A stretch of 44,183 bases of DNA from Aequorivita sp. GTDB lineage: Bacteria; Bacteroidota; Bacteroidia; Flavobacteriales; Flavobacteriaceae. The number at the start of each line of letters is the position of its first letter. Position 1 is the stretch's first letter. The translations under genes were made by a program, and so were the position numbers. Positions 8,304 through 16,977 of this stretch are shown here, in pieces. The stretch spans positions 1 through 44,183 of the forward strand of contig PAZL01000063.1 in assembly GCA_002715485.1 (NCBI GenBank), read 5' to 3'. Below the pieces are notes generated by a model, which worked only from the letters and a program-made list of their open reading frames with translations, made no database searches and was not told where the DNA came from.

Positions 8304-8903
8304 TTATCCCAAATCACTACTGATTAATTTTAAAAATTCATTTCTGGTTTCTATAGCCTCAAATTGGCCACGAAAACCTGAAGTTGTTGTAACGCTATTC
8401 TGTTTCTGCACACCGCGCATCATCATACACATATGTGATGCTTCAATAACAACTGCAACTCCTTTTGGTTTTAAAGTATCATTTATACATTCCAAAATAT
8501 CATGAGTTAAGCGTTCCTGAACTTGCAATCTACGCGCAAAAACATCTACCACCCGTGGGATTTTACTAAGACCCACAATATGTCCATCAGGAATATAAGC
8601 AATATGTGCTTTCCCAAAGAAGGGAAGTATATGGTGCTCACAAAGTGAATAAAGCTCAATGTCCTTAATAATAACCATATCGTGATAAGCTTCCGCAAAC
8701 ATGGCACTTTTTAATATTTCAGCAGGATCTTGACAGTTTCCCGATGTTAAAAATTGCATAGCTTTTGCTGCACGTTCCGGAGTTTTTAAAATTCCTTCTC
8801 GGGAAACATCTTCACCTATGGTGCTTAGAATATTGCTATAATCGTTAATCAAACTGTCTGTGACAGAATGTTCGTATTCCTCAAAATATTTGTATGATGA
8901 CAT
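8304..8903 (-). CDS. folE: GTP cyclohydrolase I
   Basis: Zn enzyme that opens GTP to 7,8-dihydroneopterin triphosphate, the entry to folate, pterin and (via QueD) queuosine synthesis. The 199-residue protein begins [12 protein letters not shown]. Zn ligands Cys88, His91 (in [12 protein letters not shown]) and Cys159 (in SHMCMMMRG) are present, as are the [20 protein letters not shown] block and the C-terminal TTTSGFRG. An upstream ATG at 8960 would add 19 hydrophobic residues absent from the family and lies upstream of the -7 box, so it is rejected. Confidence 0.97.
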   Translation of the reverse strand: MSSYKYFEEYEHSVTDSLINDYSNILSTIGEDVSREGILKTPERAAKAMQFLTSGNCQDPAEILKSAMFAEAYHDMVIIKDIELYSLCEHHILPFFGKAHIAYIPDGHIVGLSKIPRVVDVFARRLQVQERLTHDILECINDTLKPKGVAVVIEASHMCMMMRGVQKQNSVTTTSGFRGQFEAIETRNEFLKLISSDLG

Positions 8904-8927
8904 TTTGTAAGTTTGAAAATTGAAAAC

Positions 8928-8935
8928 CAAAAATA
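8928..8935 (-). promoter_or_regulatory. -7 box for folE
   Basis: The minus strand reads TATTTTTG, an exact TAnnTTTG match, 24 bases upstream of the folE ATG. Confidence 0.55.
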
Positions 8936-8958
8936 AACACATAAGTCTGAATAAAAAC

Positions 8959-8992
8959 AATATAATCCATTGGATTGTATTATAGCGCTATA
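8959..8992. promoter_or_regulatory. Paired palindromes between folE and the ABC ATPase gene
   Basis: Two inverted repeats abut each other: 8959-8981, with 11-bp arms, one mismatch and a single central T; and 8981-8992, the perfect 12-bp palindrome TATAGCGCTATA. They sit between divergent genes about 24-60 bases upstream of folE's -7 box, so they may be operators. No T-run follows, so they are not terminators. Confidence 0.35.
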
Positions 8993-9022
8993 AATAGTAC
9001 TTTCACGGTTTAAAATTTTGCT

Positions 9023-9685
9023 ATGATTGAAGCCCATAATATTCACAAATATTACGACAACCTCCACGTTTTAAAAGGCGTTGACCTCTACATAAAAAAG
9101 AGTGAAATTGTTTCAATAGTTGGTGCGTCGGGTGCAGGAAAAACCACATTGCTGCAGATATTGGGAACGCTAGACGTTTTTGATAAATCAAAAAGTAAAT
9201 TAGCCATAAATGGTATAAATATTGGTTCCCTTTCGGGGAAGAAATTAGCGCAGTTCCGAAATGAAAACTTGGGATTTATTTTTCAGTTTCACCAACTTTT
9301 ACCAGAGTTTACAGCTCTCGAAAATGTTTGTATACCTGCATTCATAAAAAATACTCCCAAGACCGAAGCTGTCATAAGAGCAAAAGAACTTTTAGCGTTT
9401 CTTGGACTTTCACATCGCGAAGAACATAAGCCAAATGAGCTTTCAGGCGGAGAACAACAACGGGTTGCTGTAGCGAGGGCATTGATTAATAATCCAGCAA
9501 TTATTCTAGCTGATGAACCTAGTGGAAACCTCGATACCGAAAGTGCCGAAAACCTGCACAATTTATTTTTCAAATTGCGGGATGAGTTTGGTCAAACCTT
9601 TGTTATCGTTACACACAATGAAGAACTGGCAAATATGGCTGATAGAAAATTGGTAATGCAGGACGGAAAAATTGTTGGCCATTAG
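9023..9685 (+). CDS. ABC transporter ATP-binding protein, LolD/MacB type
   Basis: A 220-residue ABC ATPase of the LolD/MacB (o228) class, which power lipoprotein release or similar membrane-extraction steps. Walker A GASGAGKT is at 34-41, the Q-loop is near 88-91, the LSGGEQQR signature is at 140-147 and Walker B ILADE ends at Glu165. A H-loop lies in VTHNEELA. The [20 protein letters not shown] stretch is typical of LolD. No LolC/E permease is adjacent; in many flavobacteria the permease is elsewhere. It ends directly against the next gene (stop codon immediately followed by ATG). Confidence 0.88.
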   Translation: MIEAHNIHKYYDNLHVLKGVDLYIKKSEIVSIVGASGAGKTTLLQILGTLDVFDKSKSKLAINGINIGSLSGKKLAQFRNENLGFIFQFHQLLPEFTALENVCIPAFIKNTPKTEAVIRAKELLAFLGLSHREEHKPNELSGGEQQRVAVARALINNPAIILADEPSGNLDTESAENLHNLFFKLRDEFGQTFVIVTHNEELANMADRKLVMQDGKIVGH

Positions 9686-10450
9686 ATGAATAAAACTGAA
9701 CTGAAGTTATTCCTTGATGAAAAGGTCAATATTTACAATAACACCAACTTTATTGAAACTGATCCTATTCAAATTCCACATCTTTTCACTTTAAAGGAAG
9801 ATATTGAAATTGCAGGCTTTTTGGTGGCTACTATCGCTTGGGGAAATAGAAAAAGCATCATAACAAATGGCAACCGTTTAGTGGAATTGATGGGCAATTC
9901 GCCTTATGATTTTGTGATGAATTTTTCAGAAGAACATGTAGGGTCTCTTTCAAATTTTGTGCATAGAACTTTCAATAATGAAGATCTTGGCTATTTTCTG
10001 AAATCACTCCAAAACATTTATAAAAACCACGAAGGGCTGGAAAGCTTGTTTTCAAAACATGCCGAAAAAAACTCGATGCAACCGGCAATACATCAATTCA
10101 AAAAGACTTTTTTTGAACTCCCCCACCCGCCTCGTACACAAAAACATATTAGTGACCCATTGAAAAACTCGGCAGCAAAAAGAATAAATATGTTTCTTCG
10201 GTGGATGGTTCGTAATGACGCAGCAGGCGTGGATTTTGGAATTTGGAAAAGCATTTCCCCTTCCAAATTATCTTGTCCGCTTGATGTTCACAGTGGAAAC
10301 GTTGCGCGAAAGCTTAAACTGTTAAAACGCAAACAAAATGATTCCAAAGCATTGATGGAGTTGGATAAGTCGCTTCGGAAGTTAGATCCAAACGACCCTG
10401 TAAAGTATGATTTTGCTCTTTTCGGATTAGGTGTTTTTGAACGGTTTTGA
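9686..10450 (+). CDS. TIGR02757 (DUF2400) family protein
   Basis: A 254-residue protein recognisable as TIGR02757: IEIAGFLVATIAWGNRKSII, KRINMFLRWMVRND, GVDFGIWKSISPSKLSCPLD, VHSGNVARKLKL, and the closing DPVKYDFALFGLGVFE. The C-terminal half resembles helix-hairpin-helix DNA glycosylase-like folds in spacing, but the biochemical role is not established. It starts on the base after the stop of the ABC ATPase gene, so the two are co-transcribed; whether they share a function is unclear. Confidence 0.88.
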   Translation: MNKTELKLFLDEKVNIYNNTNFIETDPIQIPHLFTLKEDIEIAGFLVATIAWGNRKSIITNGNRLVELMGNSPYDFVMNFSEEHVGSLSNFVHRTFNNEDLGYFLKSLQNIYKNHEGLESLFSKHAEKNSMQPAIHQFKKTFFELPHPPRTQKHISDPLKNSAAKRINMFLRWMVRNDAAGVDFGIWKSISPSKLSCPLDVHSGNVARKLKLLKRKQNDSKALMELDKSLRKLDPNDPVKYDFALFGLGVFERF

Positions 10451-10517
10451 TTTTAAGTTTAACCCATTTCACATAAATTTTTGATGTATTAAAATTCTTT
10501 ATAAAATGTTGTACTTT

Positions 10518-10525
10518 TACGTTTG
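10518..10525 (+). promoter_or_regulatory. -7 box TACGTTTG for the histidine kinase gene
   Basis: Exact TAnnTTTG match 53 bases before the TTG start codon, giving a leader of roughly 45 bases. Confidence 0.5.
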
Positions 10526-10578
10526 CACCCACAAATAAAGCTATTTGTAGGTTTTAATTTTAAACACCTAAACCCATT

Positions 10579-11784
10579 TTGATTGCACCCAAATTTCCAA
10601 TAGATGAAGCCCAGCGTTTGGCGGCAGTCCGATCATATCATTTATTGGACACATTGCCTGAAAAGGATTTTGATAATATTACCGCGTTGACAGCAAATAT
10701 TTGTGATGTGCCAATCTCTTTGGTGACTTTACTTGATGCAGACCGCAATTTTCTTAAGTCACATTACGGTATTCCTTTTAATGAATCACCAAGAGATATT
10801 TCTTTTTGCGGACACGCAATATTGGAAGAATCAAACATTTTTATAATTGAGGATGCAAGAAAAGATGATCGTTTTAAGGACAACCCATTAGTTACCGATA
10901 TGAATGCCATTTTCTATGCCGGTGTTCGATTGGTAAACAGTGATGGCTATCCCTTAGGAACCCTTTGTGTTTTTGACACCAAGCCCCGTGTATTGACAAA
11001 ATCCCAAAAAAAGGCACTCACAGCAATGGCCTACCAAGTTGTGAATTTGTTTGAGGCCCGAAAACGTAACAGAGCATTGCTTTCTGTCCAAAAAGAACTT
11101 AGGGAACGCAATGAGGAACTTAAAAATTTTGCTGGCGTGGTTTCCCACGATATGAAAATGCCACTAGCAAATATGATTATTACTTCTGATATGCTCCGCA
11201 CAAAATATGGTCAGCATTTGGATGAGCAGGGCAAAGAATATTTAGATTATATCAAGCAGTCATCCTTTACGTTAAGCGAGTATGTTACTGGCCTATTGGA
11301 GCATTACGAAACCGATAAAACAGCATCTTTACGAAGTGAACCTTTTGACAGCCAAGACCTTTTAGAGGAAATAATAGAACTGCTGAACATCAACGTGGAT
11401 TGTGAGATAAATCTCCCCGATGAAAATATAGAAATGCAGGCCAATAAAGTTGCCCTTGAGCAAATACTTTTAAACCTTATTGGCAATAGCCTAAAATACA
11501 ACGACAAAAAGAAAATAAAAATTGATATTGGTTGTGAAGAAAAGGATGGCTTTTACTTTTTTACAATTACCGACAACGGAATGGGAATACCAAAAGACCG
11601 AATAGATCATATTTTTGATCTTTTTGTCACCACTGGAAATTTAGACCGAAATGGAAAAAAAGGAAATGGCATCGGACTTTCCACAGTAAAAAAGCTAGTT
11701 AATAGACTTGATGGTGAAATAGAAGTTTCTTCCACTTTGGGAGAAGGCACTACTTTTAAGTTTTGTGTGAAAAAGTTAGATTGA
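10579..11784 (+). CDS. GAF-domain sensor histidine kinase
   Basis: A 401-residue cytoplasmic sensor kinase starting at TTG. Residues about 10-165 form a GAF domain (RLAAVRSYHLLDTLPEKDFD, DISFCGHAILE, GTLCVFDTKPR), a short coiled coil follows (166-186), then HisKA with the phospho-acceptor His190 in VVSHDMKMPLANM, and HATPase_c with Asn303 in the N-box, DNGMGIP at 332-338 and GNGIGLS at 362-368. No transmembrane segment is visible, so the input is intracellular. No response regulator gene is adjacent: an orphan kinase. Confidence 0.92.
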   Translation: MIAPKFPIDEAQRLAAVRSYHLLDTLPEKDFDNITALTANICDVPISLVTLLDADRNFLKSHYGIPFNESPRDISFCGHAILEESNIFIIEDARKDDRFKDNPLVTDMNAIFYAGVRLVNSDGYPLGTLCVFDTKPRVLTKSQKKALTAMAYQVVNLFEARKRNRALLSVQKELRERNEELKNFAGVVSHDMKMPLANMIITSDMLRTKYGQHLDEQGKEYLDYIKQSSFTLSEYVTGLLEHYETDKTASLRSEPFDSQDLLEEIIELLNINVDCEINLPDENIEMQANKVALEQILLNLIGNSLKYNDKKKIKIDIGCEEKDGFYFFTITDNGMGIPKDRIDHIFDLFVTTGNLDRNGKKGNGIGLSTVKKLVNRLDGEIEVSSTLGEGTTFKFCVKKLD

Positions 11785-11830
11785 TTTTACCTTTAGCTTG
11801 TAGAAATAGCTTTAATTGCGTTCCATTTTT

Positions 11831-11838
11831 TATCTTTG
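11831..11838 (+). promoter_or_regulatory. -7 box TATCTTTG for the BatA-domain gene
   Basis: Exact TAnnTTTG match 16 bases upstream of the ATG at 11855; it argues against the earlier ATG at 11816. Confidence 0.6.
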
Positions 11839-11854
11839 GCCAATATTTATAGGA

Positions 11855-13777
11855 ATGCAGTTTAAACATCCAGAAATTCTTTACGCCCTTTTCCTGCTGC
11901 TCATCCCAATATTTATTCATCTTTTTCAACTTCGGCGTTTTCAAAAAGTTGATTTTACGAATGTCGCTTTTCTTAAAAAAGTGACCATCCAGACCCGAAA
12001 AAGCTCACAACTTAAAAAGTGGCTCACACTACTGATGCGTTTGCTAGCCTTAGCGTCTATTATTATTGCTTTTGCACAACCATTCACCGCTGCCAAAAAT
12101 GCTCTAAATACAAAAAAGGAAACCGTAATTTATATTGACAATTCCTTCAGCATGCAGGCCAAAGGTGCAAAAGGTCCAATGCTGGAGCGAGCCTTGCAGG
12201 ATTTGTTTGATAAAACTGGCGGCGGCGAAAAACTGAGTTGGTTCACCAATAATTCTGAACGAAGAAATGTTACCCCACAGGATTTTAAAAACGAGGTGCT
12301 TTCCATAGAATATTCACAAAGCCAATTGACCCCTGCACAGGTTTTATTAAAGGCCAACCAACTTTATTCAAATGAAAAAGATGTTTTGAAACGATTGATT
12401 TATCTTTCAGATTTTCAGCAACAAGAAATTTTTCCAGAGATACCTGAAGATTTAATTTTGGATGCTGTACCTCTTAAGCCTGTAAAAGCATCCAATATTT
12501 CCATTGATAGCGCATACATCGTTTCAAAGAATGCCTCCGTAACGCAATTAAAAGTAAAAGTCTCCAACACTACTTCTGAAATTTCGGAGGTTCCTATTTC
12601 TCTTTTCAACAAGAATAGATTAATTGCCAAAACAGCGTTGGATTTCTCAGAAAATTCTAACGGAACCGTAACTTTTGACATCGAAAATTCCGAAGAGTTT
12701 ATTGGAGAACTACAAATTAATGAGCCCAATCTTCCCTTTGACAATTCGTTGTATTTCTCCATCAACAATCCAGGAAAAATAAAGGTTTTGGCTATTAATG
12801 AAGCAGACGGAAACTTTCTGCAACGCCTGTTTGATAAAGAGGAATTCCAGTTTAATCAGCAAACTTTCAAAACATTGAATTATAATGAAATTCCCGACCA
12901 GAATTTCATTGTGCTAAACGAGTTGAAGGAAATTCCGGCTTCATTGGCAACCGCTTTAAAAGCTTTTAGTGACAATGGCGGAAGTATTTTAATTATACCA
13001 GCTTCACAAGCAGATTTAAGTGGCTATAATAACTTTTTGTTAACGATGGCATTGGGAACACTTACAGAGGAAAAAAGTCAAGAAAAAATGATTACTAAAA
13101 TTGTTTTTTCGCATCCGCTCTTTAAAGATGTTTTTGAAAAAGAGGTCGAAAATTTTCAATATCCGAAGGTCAATTCGTTTTATAGAGTTTCAACTAATGC
13201 ATCTGCAGCAATCGGTTTTGAGGACAATCAGCCGTTTTTACTTCAAAAAAACAAAACCTATCTATTTGCAGCCCCAATTAATAAGGAAAATTCCAATTTT
13301 CAGAATTCGCCATTGGTAGTGCCCACCATTTATAATATGGCTTTGCAGAGCTTGCCACTGCCACACTTGTATTACACTATTGGTCAGCAAAATGAAATCG
13401 CTGTTCCCGTAAAGTTGGGTCAGGATGAAATAATCACCGTTAAAGACAGTACCGAACAGTTTATTCCAATTCAGCAAACAAAAGCCAATTATGTTTTGAT
13501 GACAACCACTGATGAGCCCGCGAAAGCTGGGAATTATCAAATAATGAAGAAAAACGAGTTCTTGGAAAACATAAGTTTCAATTATTCACGAAGCGAGAGT
13601 GAATTACAATACTTGAGTCCCGAATATTGGGAAGGTGCGAAAGTTTATAGTTCGGTGGAAGCTCTTTTTGATTCTATTGAAGATGCGAACGCTATTAATA
13701 GTTTTTGGAAATGGTTTGCTATTTTTGCACTGCTCTTTTTACTTTTTGAAATGCTTATCTTAAAATTCTACAGATGA
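11855..13777 (+). CDS. BatA-domain membrane protein with vWA-like region
   Basis: A 640-residue membrane protein of the flavobacterial BatA-like type. The N-terminus MQFKHPEILYALFLLLIPIF is the BatA domain with a first transmembrane helix (about 6-24), and a second follows at about 58-77. A von Willebrand factor A-like region begins with ETVIYIDNSFSMQAKGAKG, where the DxSxS metal-site motif reads D-N-S-F-S. A large periplasmic region and a last helix (SFWKWFAIFALLFLLFEMLI) close the protein. Start chosen by the BatA motif and the promoter at 11831. The stop overlaps the next start (ATGA). Confidence 0.85.
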   Translation: MQFKHPEILYALFLLLIPIFIHLFQLRRFQKVDFTNVAFLKKVTIQTRKSSQLKKWLTLLMRLLALASIIIAFAQPFTAAKNALNTKKETVIYIDNSFSMQAKGAKGPMLERALQDLFDKTGGGEKLSWFTNNSERRNVTPQDFKNEVLSIEYSQSQLTPAQVLLKANQLYSNEKDVLKRLIYLSDFQQQEIFPEIPEDLILDAVPLKPVKASNISIDSAYIVSKNASVTQLKVKVSNTTSEISEVPISLFNKNRLIAKTALDFSENSNGTVTFDIENSEEFIGELQINEPNLPFDNSLYFSINNPGKIKVLAINEADGNFLQRLFDKEEFQFNQQTFKTLNYNEIPDQNFIVLNELKEIPASLATALKAFSDNGGSILIIPASQADLSGYNNFLLTMALGTLTEEKSQEKMITKIVFSHPLFKDVFEKEVENFQYPKVNSFYRVSTNASAAIGFEDNQPFLLQKNKTYLFAAPINKENSNFQNSPLVVPTIYNMALQSLPLPHLYYTIGQQNEIAVPVKLGQDEIITVKDSTEQFIPIQQTKANYVLMTTTDEPAKAGNYQIMKKNEFLENISFNYSRSESELQYLSPEYWEGAKVYSSVEALFDSIEDANAINSFWKWFAIFALLFLLFEMLILKFYR

Positions 13778-15030
13778 AGATATTACTGAAATCCGCGACC
13801 ATAATAGATGTTTCAAGCAGGCATCATTTAAAAAAACGGGATGTTTTAATAGAAAATGGTAAAATTTCAAAAATTGCTTCTACAATTCCTTCAGTTGAAA
13901 AAACAAAAGAAGTTTCCCTAAAAAACCTTTACATTTCCCAAGGCTGGTTTGATAGCAGCGTTTCTTTTGGCGAACCTGGTTTTGAAGAACGTGAAACTAT
14001 TGAAAATGGATTAAAAACAGCAGCTTACAGCGGATTTACAAGTGTTGCCGTAAATGCCAACAGCTTTCCGGTTACGGACAGCAAAGGGCATATAAAATTT
14101 CTGAAAAGTAAAGCCGAAGGAAATGCCGTGAGCCTCTACCCTATTGGCGCACTAACCGTAGGCAGTAAAGGAACAGATCTTGCAGAATTGTATGATATGC
14201 AAAACGAAGGTGCGGTTTCCTTTTACGATTATAAAAACCCCATTGCGAATGCAAACTTGCTAAAAATAGCGCTGCAATACACACAAAATTTTGATGGATT
14301 AGTACAATCGTTTCCATTTGAAAAATCTGTGGCTCGAAACGGAATGGTGAACGAAGAAATAAACAGTACCCGATTGGGGTTGAAAGGAATTCCGGCACTT
14401 TCGGAAGAGCTCCAAATTATTCGCGATTTGTATATTTTAGAATATACGGGTGGTAAGCTTCATATTCCTACCATTTCAACCAAAAAATCTGTTGAACTGG
14501 TTAAGGATGCCAAGAAAAAAGGATTGAACGTAACGTGTAGTGTTGCTATTTTCAATCTTATTTTAACAGATGATGTTTTGGAAGAATTTGACACAAACTA
14601 TAAATTACTTCCGCCCTTACGCACCAAAGAAGATACAAAAGCATTATTAAAAGGACTAAAAGACGGAACAATTGATGGCATTACAAGCGACCACAACCCA
14701 ATTGATGTGGAGCATAAAAAAACCGAATTTGACCATGCGTATTTCGGAAGTACTGGTCTTGAAAGCTGTTTTGGAGCGCTAAATAGTGTTTTGGGGATTG
14801 AGGAATCTGTTAAAGCACTTACGGGTTTAAAACAAGCTTTCAATATTCCTTCGGAAAAAATTGAGGAAGGACATTTTGCTAACCTTACATTGTTCAATCC
14901 TGACCAACGTTGGGAGTTTTCTGAAAAAGATATTCTATCAACTTCAAAAAATGCTGCATTCCTCGGAACAAAATTAAATGGAAAGCCTTACGGAATTTTG
15001 GCAAACAACAAATTGGTGCTGAATAAATAA
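13774..15030 (+). CDS. Dihydroorotase-family protein lacking all metal ligands (pseudo-dihydroorotase)
   Basis: A 418-residue protein with the whole amidohydrolase/dihydroorotase layout, of the kind usually annotated dihydroorotase. Its active-site positions are changed. The D-x-H-x-H motif after strand one reads D60-S-S-V-S64, the usual H-x-E-D becomes SFPFE (179-183), the H-x-S-T His becomes Thr233 (in HIPTIST), the PHH of the next block reads IFN (259-261), and DHAPH reads DHNPI with Asp306 kept. A catalytic binuclear metal centre therefore seems impossible. By analogy with PyrC-prime proteins, it could be a structural partner of aspartate transcarbamoylase or have another role. Overlaps the BatA gene by four bases. 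Confidence 0.85.
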   Translation: MKILLKSATIIDVSSRHHLKKRDVLIENGKISKIASTIPSVEKTKEVSLKNLYISQGWFDSSVSFGEPGFEERETIENGLKTAAYSGFTSVAVNANSFPVTDSKGHIKFLKSKAEGNAVSLYPIGALTVGSKGTDLAELYDMQNEGAVSFYDYKNPIANANLLKIALQYTQNFDGLVQSFPFEKSVARNGMVNEEINSTRLGLKGIPALSEELQIIRDLYILEYTGGKLHIPTISTKKSVELVKDAKKKGLNVTCSVAIFNLILTDDVLEEFDTNYKLLPPLRTKEDTKALLKGLKDGTIDGITSDHNPIDVEHKKTEFDHAYFGSTGLESCFGALNSVLGIEESVKALTGLKQAFNIPSEKIEEGHFANLTLFNPDQRWEFSEKDILSTSKNAAFLGTKLNGKPYGILANNKLVLNK

Positions 15031-15350
15031 TGAAGACTTCACCCGCAGGAAAATCTACCGCTCTCATTGCCTACGCTCCTTTTGTGGGCTTTATTATTGC
15101 CTATTTTTTCAACAGGGAAGAAAACCACCCCTTTGCCACTTGGCATATAAAAAATATGTTTGGATTAACAATAATGTTCATCGTTTCACTTGTTATACAA
15201 GCACAGGTAGATGTAACGATTGGTGATATTATTTGGTTAATCTGTCTTTTGCTGTGGCTCTTTTCCTGGGCGATGGCTTTTTTCAACAAAAGGAAAGGCA
15301 TTCCATTTTTAAGTGAAAAATTTCAGGAATGGTTTACATTTTTAAATTAA
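15030..15350 (+). CDS. Small membrane protein, DUF4870-like
   Basis: A 106-residue protein with three hydrophobic segments (about 10-26, 42-59 and 67-86). It has the pattern STALIAYAPFVGFIIAYFF, HPFATWHIKNMFGLTIMF, then GIPFLSEKFQEWFTFLN at the end. The start overlaps the last base of the previous stop (TAATG), so it is translationally coupled. It shares its layout and its FQEWF ending with the next gene, so the two are tandem paralogues. Function unknown. Confidence 0.7.
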   Translation: MKTSPAGKSTALIAYAPFVGFIIAYFFNREENHPFATWHIKNMFGLTIMFIVSLVIQAQVDVTIGDIIWLICLLLWLFSWAMAFFNKRKGIPFLSEKFQEWFTFLN

Positions 15351-15401
15351 TGTATTGGTTATCTTTATCTTATAAATTTCACTAACCTAAAATCAAAAAA
15401 A

Positions 15402-15725
15402 ATGGAAACAACTGCAGACAATGGCAAAACCGTAGCCATCATTGCTTACATTACCTTAATTGGCTGGATCATCGCTTTAATAATGAACAATGGAAATAAA
15501 ACCGCACTGGGTTCATTCCATGTGCGGCAATCTCTGGGCATTATGTGCGTGGGAGTAGTATTGAGTATCGTTATAAGTTTTATTGGAGTTTCAATACTTA
15601 CTTGGATTGTACAGCTCGCAATTTTGGTATTTTGGCTCCTTGGTTTGATAAGTGCCGTTCAGGGCGAAATGAAACCGGTTCCTGTTCTTGGCGAACAATT
15701 TCAAGAATGGTTTAAAGGAATTTAA
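15402..15725 (+). CDS. Small membrane protein, DUF4870-like paralogue
   Basis: A 107-residue protein with three hydrophobic stretches (about 9-29, 45-62 and 66-86). It shows KTVAIIAYITLIGWIIALIM, a conserved FHVRQSLGIM block and an end in LGEQFQEWFKGI. This is the pattern of small DUF4870/Tic20-like membrane proteins. It is a paralogue of the gene just upstream. A long terminator hairpin follows, ending the unit that begins with the BatA gene. Confidence 0.75.
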   Translation: METTADNGKTVAIIAYITLIGWIIALIMNNGNKTALGSFHVRQSLGIMCVGVVLSIVISFIGVSILTWIVQLAILVFWLLGLISAVQGEMKPVPVLGEQFQEWFKGI

Positions 15726-15740
15726 TTTTAAACAATTTTT

Positions 15741-15787
15741 AACGAGACCTTTTCTACTGAAAGAACTTCAGTTTAAAAGGTCTTGTT
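15741..15787 (+). terminator. Long intrinsic terminator
   Basis: Arms 15741-15753 and 15775-15787 pair along 13 bp with the inner arms CTACTGAA/CTTCAGTT extending the stem, followed by a T-rich tract. The end of the hairpin abuts the -7 box of the next gene. Confidence 0.75.
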
Positions 15788-15795
15788 TATTTTTG
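15788..15795 (+). promoter_or_regulatory. -7 box TATTTTTG for the carboxylesterase gene
   Basis: Exact TAnnTTTG match only 6 bases before the ATG at 15802, so transcription would begin at or next to the start codon. Confidence 0.45.
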
Positions 15796-15801
15796 TAGTC
15801 T

Positions 15802-16458
15802 ATGGAAAAACAGACCTTACTTTTAGAACACAATTATAGACCCGCAAAAAATTCTTCGGAAAATCCACCGGCAATTATAATGCTGCACGGCTTTGGGAGT
15901 GATGAAAATGATTTGTTCTCCTTTGCCAACGAACTTCCGGAAAAATATGCAATCATTTCTCTAAAGGCCCCAATACGGTTGGAACCGTACGGAAATGCTT
16001 GGTATAATATTTATTTTGACAATTCACAGGGAAAATTCAGCGACGATGAACAAGCCGTTGCCTCTCGCGAATTGGTTTCAAAATGTATAGATGAAGTAGT
16101 TGAAAAATACAAAGTTGACAAAAATAATATTACACTTCTCGGTTTTAGTCAAGGGACCATTTTAAGTTTTGCAGTTGCATTGAGCTATCCCGAAAAGATA
16201 AAAAACGTAATCGGCTTGAGTGGTTATATTAATGAGGAAATTTTAAAGGAGGGGTATGCCAAAAACGATTTCAGCAATCTAAAGGTTTATACTTCCCACG
16301 GCAGTGTGGACCAAGTGATTCCCGTGCAATGGGCCCGAAAAACTGAGCCTTTTCTCAAAAAATTAAATATAGACTGCAAGTATTCGGAATTTCCCGTGGG
16401 TCACGGGGTTGCTCCCCAGAATTTTTATGAACTTAAAAATTGGTTGGATAAAATTTAA
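15802..16458 (+). CDS. Alpha/beta hydrolase, phospholipase/carboxylesterase family
   Basis: A 218-residue cytoplasmic serine hydrolase of the Abhydrolase_2 family, which cleaves short-chain esters, thioesters or lysophospholipids. The oxyanion-hole region IIMLHGFGSDENDL is near 26-38, the nucleophile is Ser116 in GFSQGT, and Asp170 (HGSVDQVIP) and His201 (PVGHGVAP) complete the triad. No signal peptide. It is a single-gene unit between two hairpins; the real substrate cannot be told from sequence. Confidence 0.9.
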   Translation: MEKQTLLLEHNYRPAKNSSENPPAIIMLHGFGSDENDLFSFANELPEKYAIISLKAPIRLEPYGNAWYNIYFDNSQGKFSDDEQAVASRELVSKCIDEVVEKYKVDKNNITLLGFSQGTILSFAVALSYPEKIKNVIGLSGYINEEILKEGYAKNDFSNLKVYTSHGSVDQVIPVQWARKTEPFLKKLNIDCKYSEFPVGHGVAPQNFYELKNWLDKI

Positions 16459-16480
16459 CCTTTGATCTTCAGGTAATTAC

Positions 16481-16975
16481 CTAGTTTTGATATAAAAAGG
16501 AAGCGAGTGGTGTCAATTCCAGTTCTTTTTTATCATTAAAATAATATTCCAAAATCATTTCACCCCAATAAGTATTGTCTGTAAAATCAGCAAGTATCCA
16601 TTTGTGATTGAGAAATTTTAACTTGTTGATTTTCATATCGCCTGCCATTCCCTCAAATGGAACTAAGGGATTGTTTCCCTTTTTAAGATTGAAATCATAA
16701 ATTTGATCAGAAACCATTGATTCTACTGCAGAAGCCTCATAACCCAAGTTTTCAAAATAGGTCATCGCATTATCATTTCCCATTAAAGTGAAATAGTTCA
16801 GGTTCATTATTTCCCCATTCAACTTTTCGATTGAATCATTATACTTTTGAACCTTAGCTTGCAGATTTTCAATCTGGGATTCCTGAGATTCAAAAATGCT
16901 TTTCTCATTCATATATTGATAAATTATGAAAAGCACTGCAAAAAGGAACAGGTACATAAAAATTTTGTTTCTCAT
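16481..16975 (-). CDS. Membrane-anchored coiled-coil protein of unknown function
   Basis: A 164-residue protein. Residues 4-20 are a single hydrophobic helix (KIFMYLFLFAVLFIIYQY), followed by a coiled coil of about 35 residues (ESQESQIENLQAKVQKYNDS). A globular domain comes next, with WILADFTDNTYWGEMILEYY near the end. It is likely anchored in the inner membrane with the domain outside. ATG at 16975 is used; a TTG two codons earlier overlaps the stop of the upstream hydrolase gene. Co-transcribed with that hydrolase; the link is not understood. Confidence 0.7.
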   Translation of the reverse strand: MRNKIFMYLFLFAVLFIIYQYMNEKSIFESQESQIENLQAKVQKYNDSIEKLNGEIMNLNYFTLMGNDNAMTYFENLGYEASAVESMVSDQIYDFNLKKGNNPLVPFEGMAGDMKINKLKFLNHKWILADFTDNTYWGEMILEYYFNDKKELELTPLASFLYQN

Positions 16976-16977
16976 AA

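Noticed and set aside
16471-16482. Palindrome AGGTAATTACCT between two convergent genes as a regulatory site
   Set aside because: It is only 12 bp, overlaps a stop codon and sits in a region with no start, so chance or weak termination is simpler.
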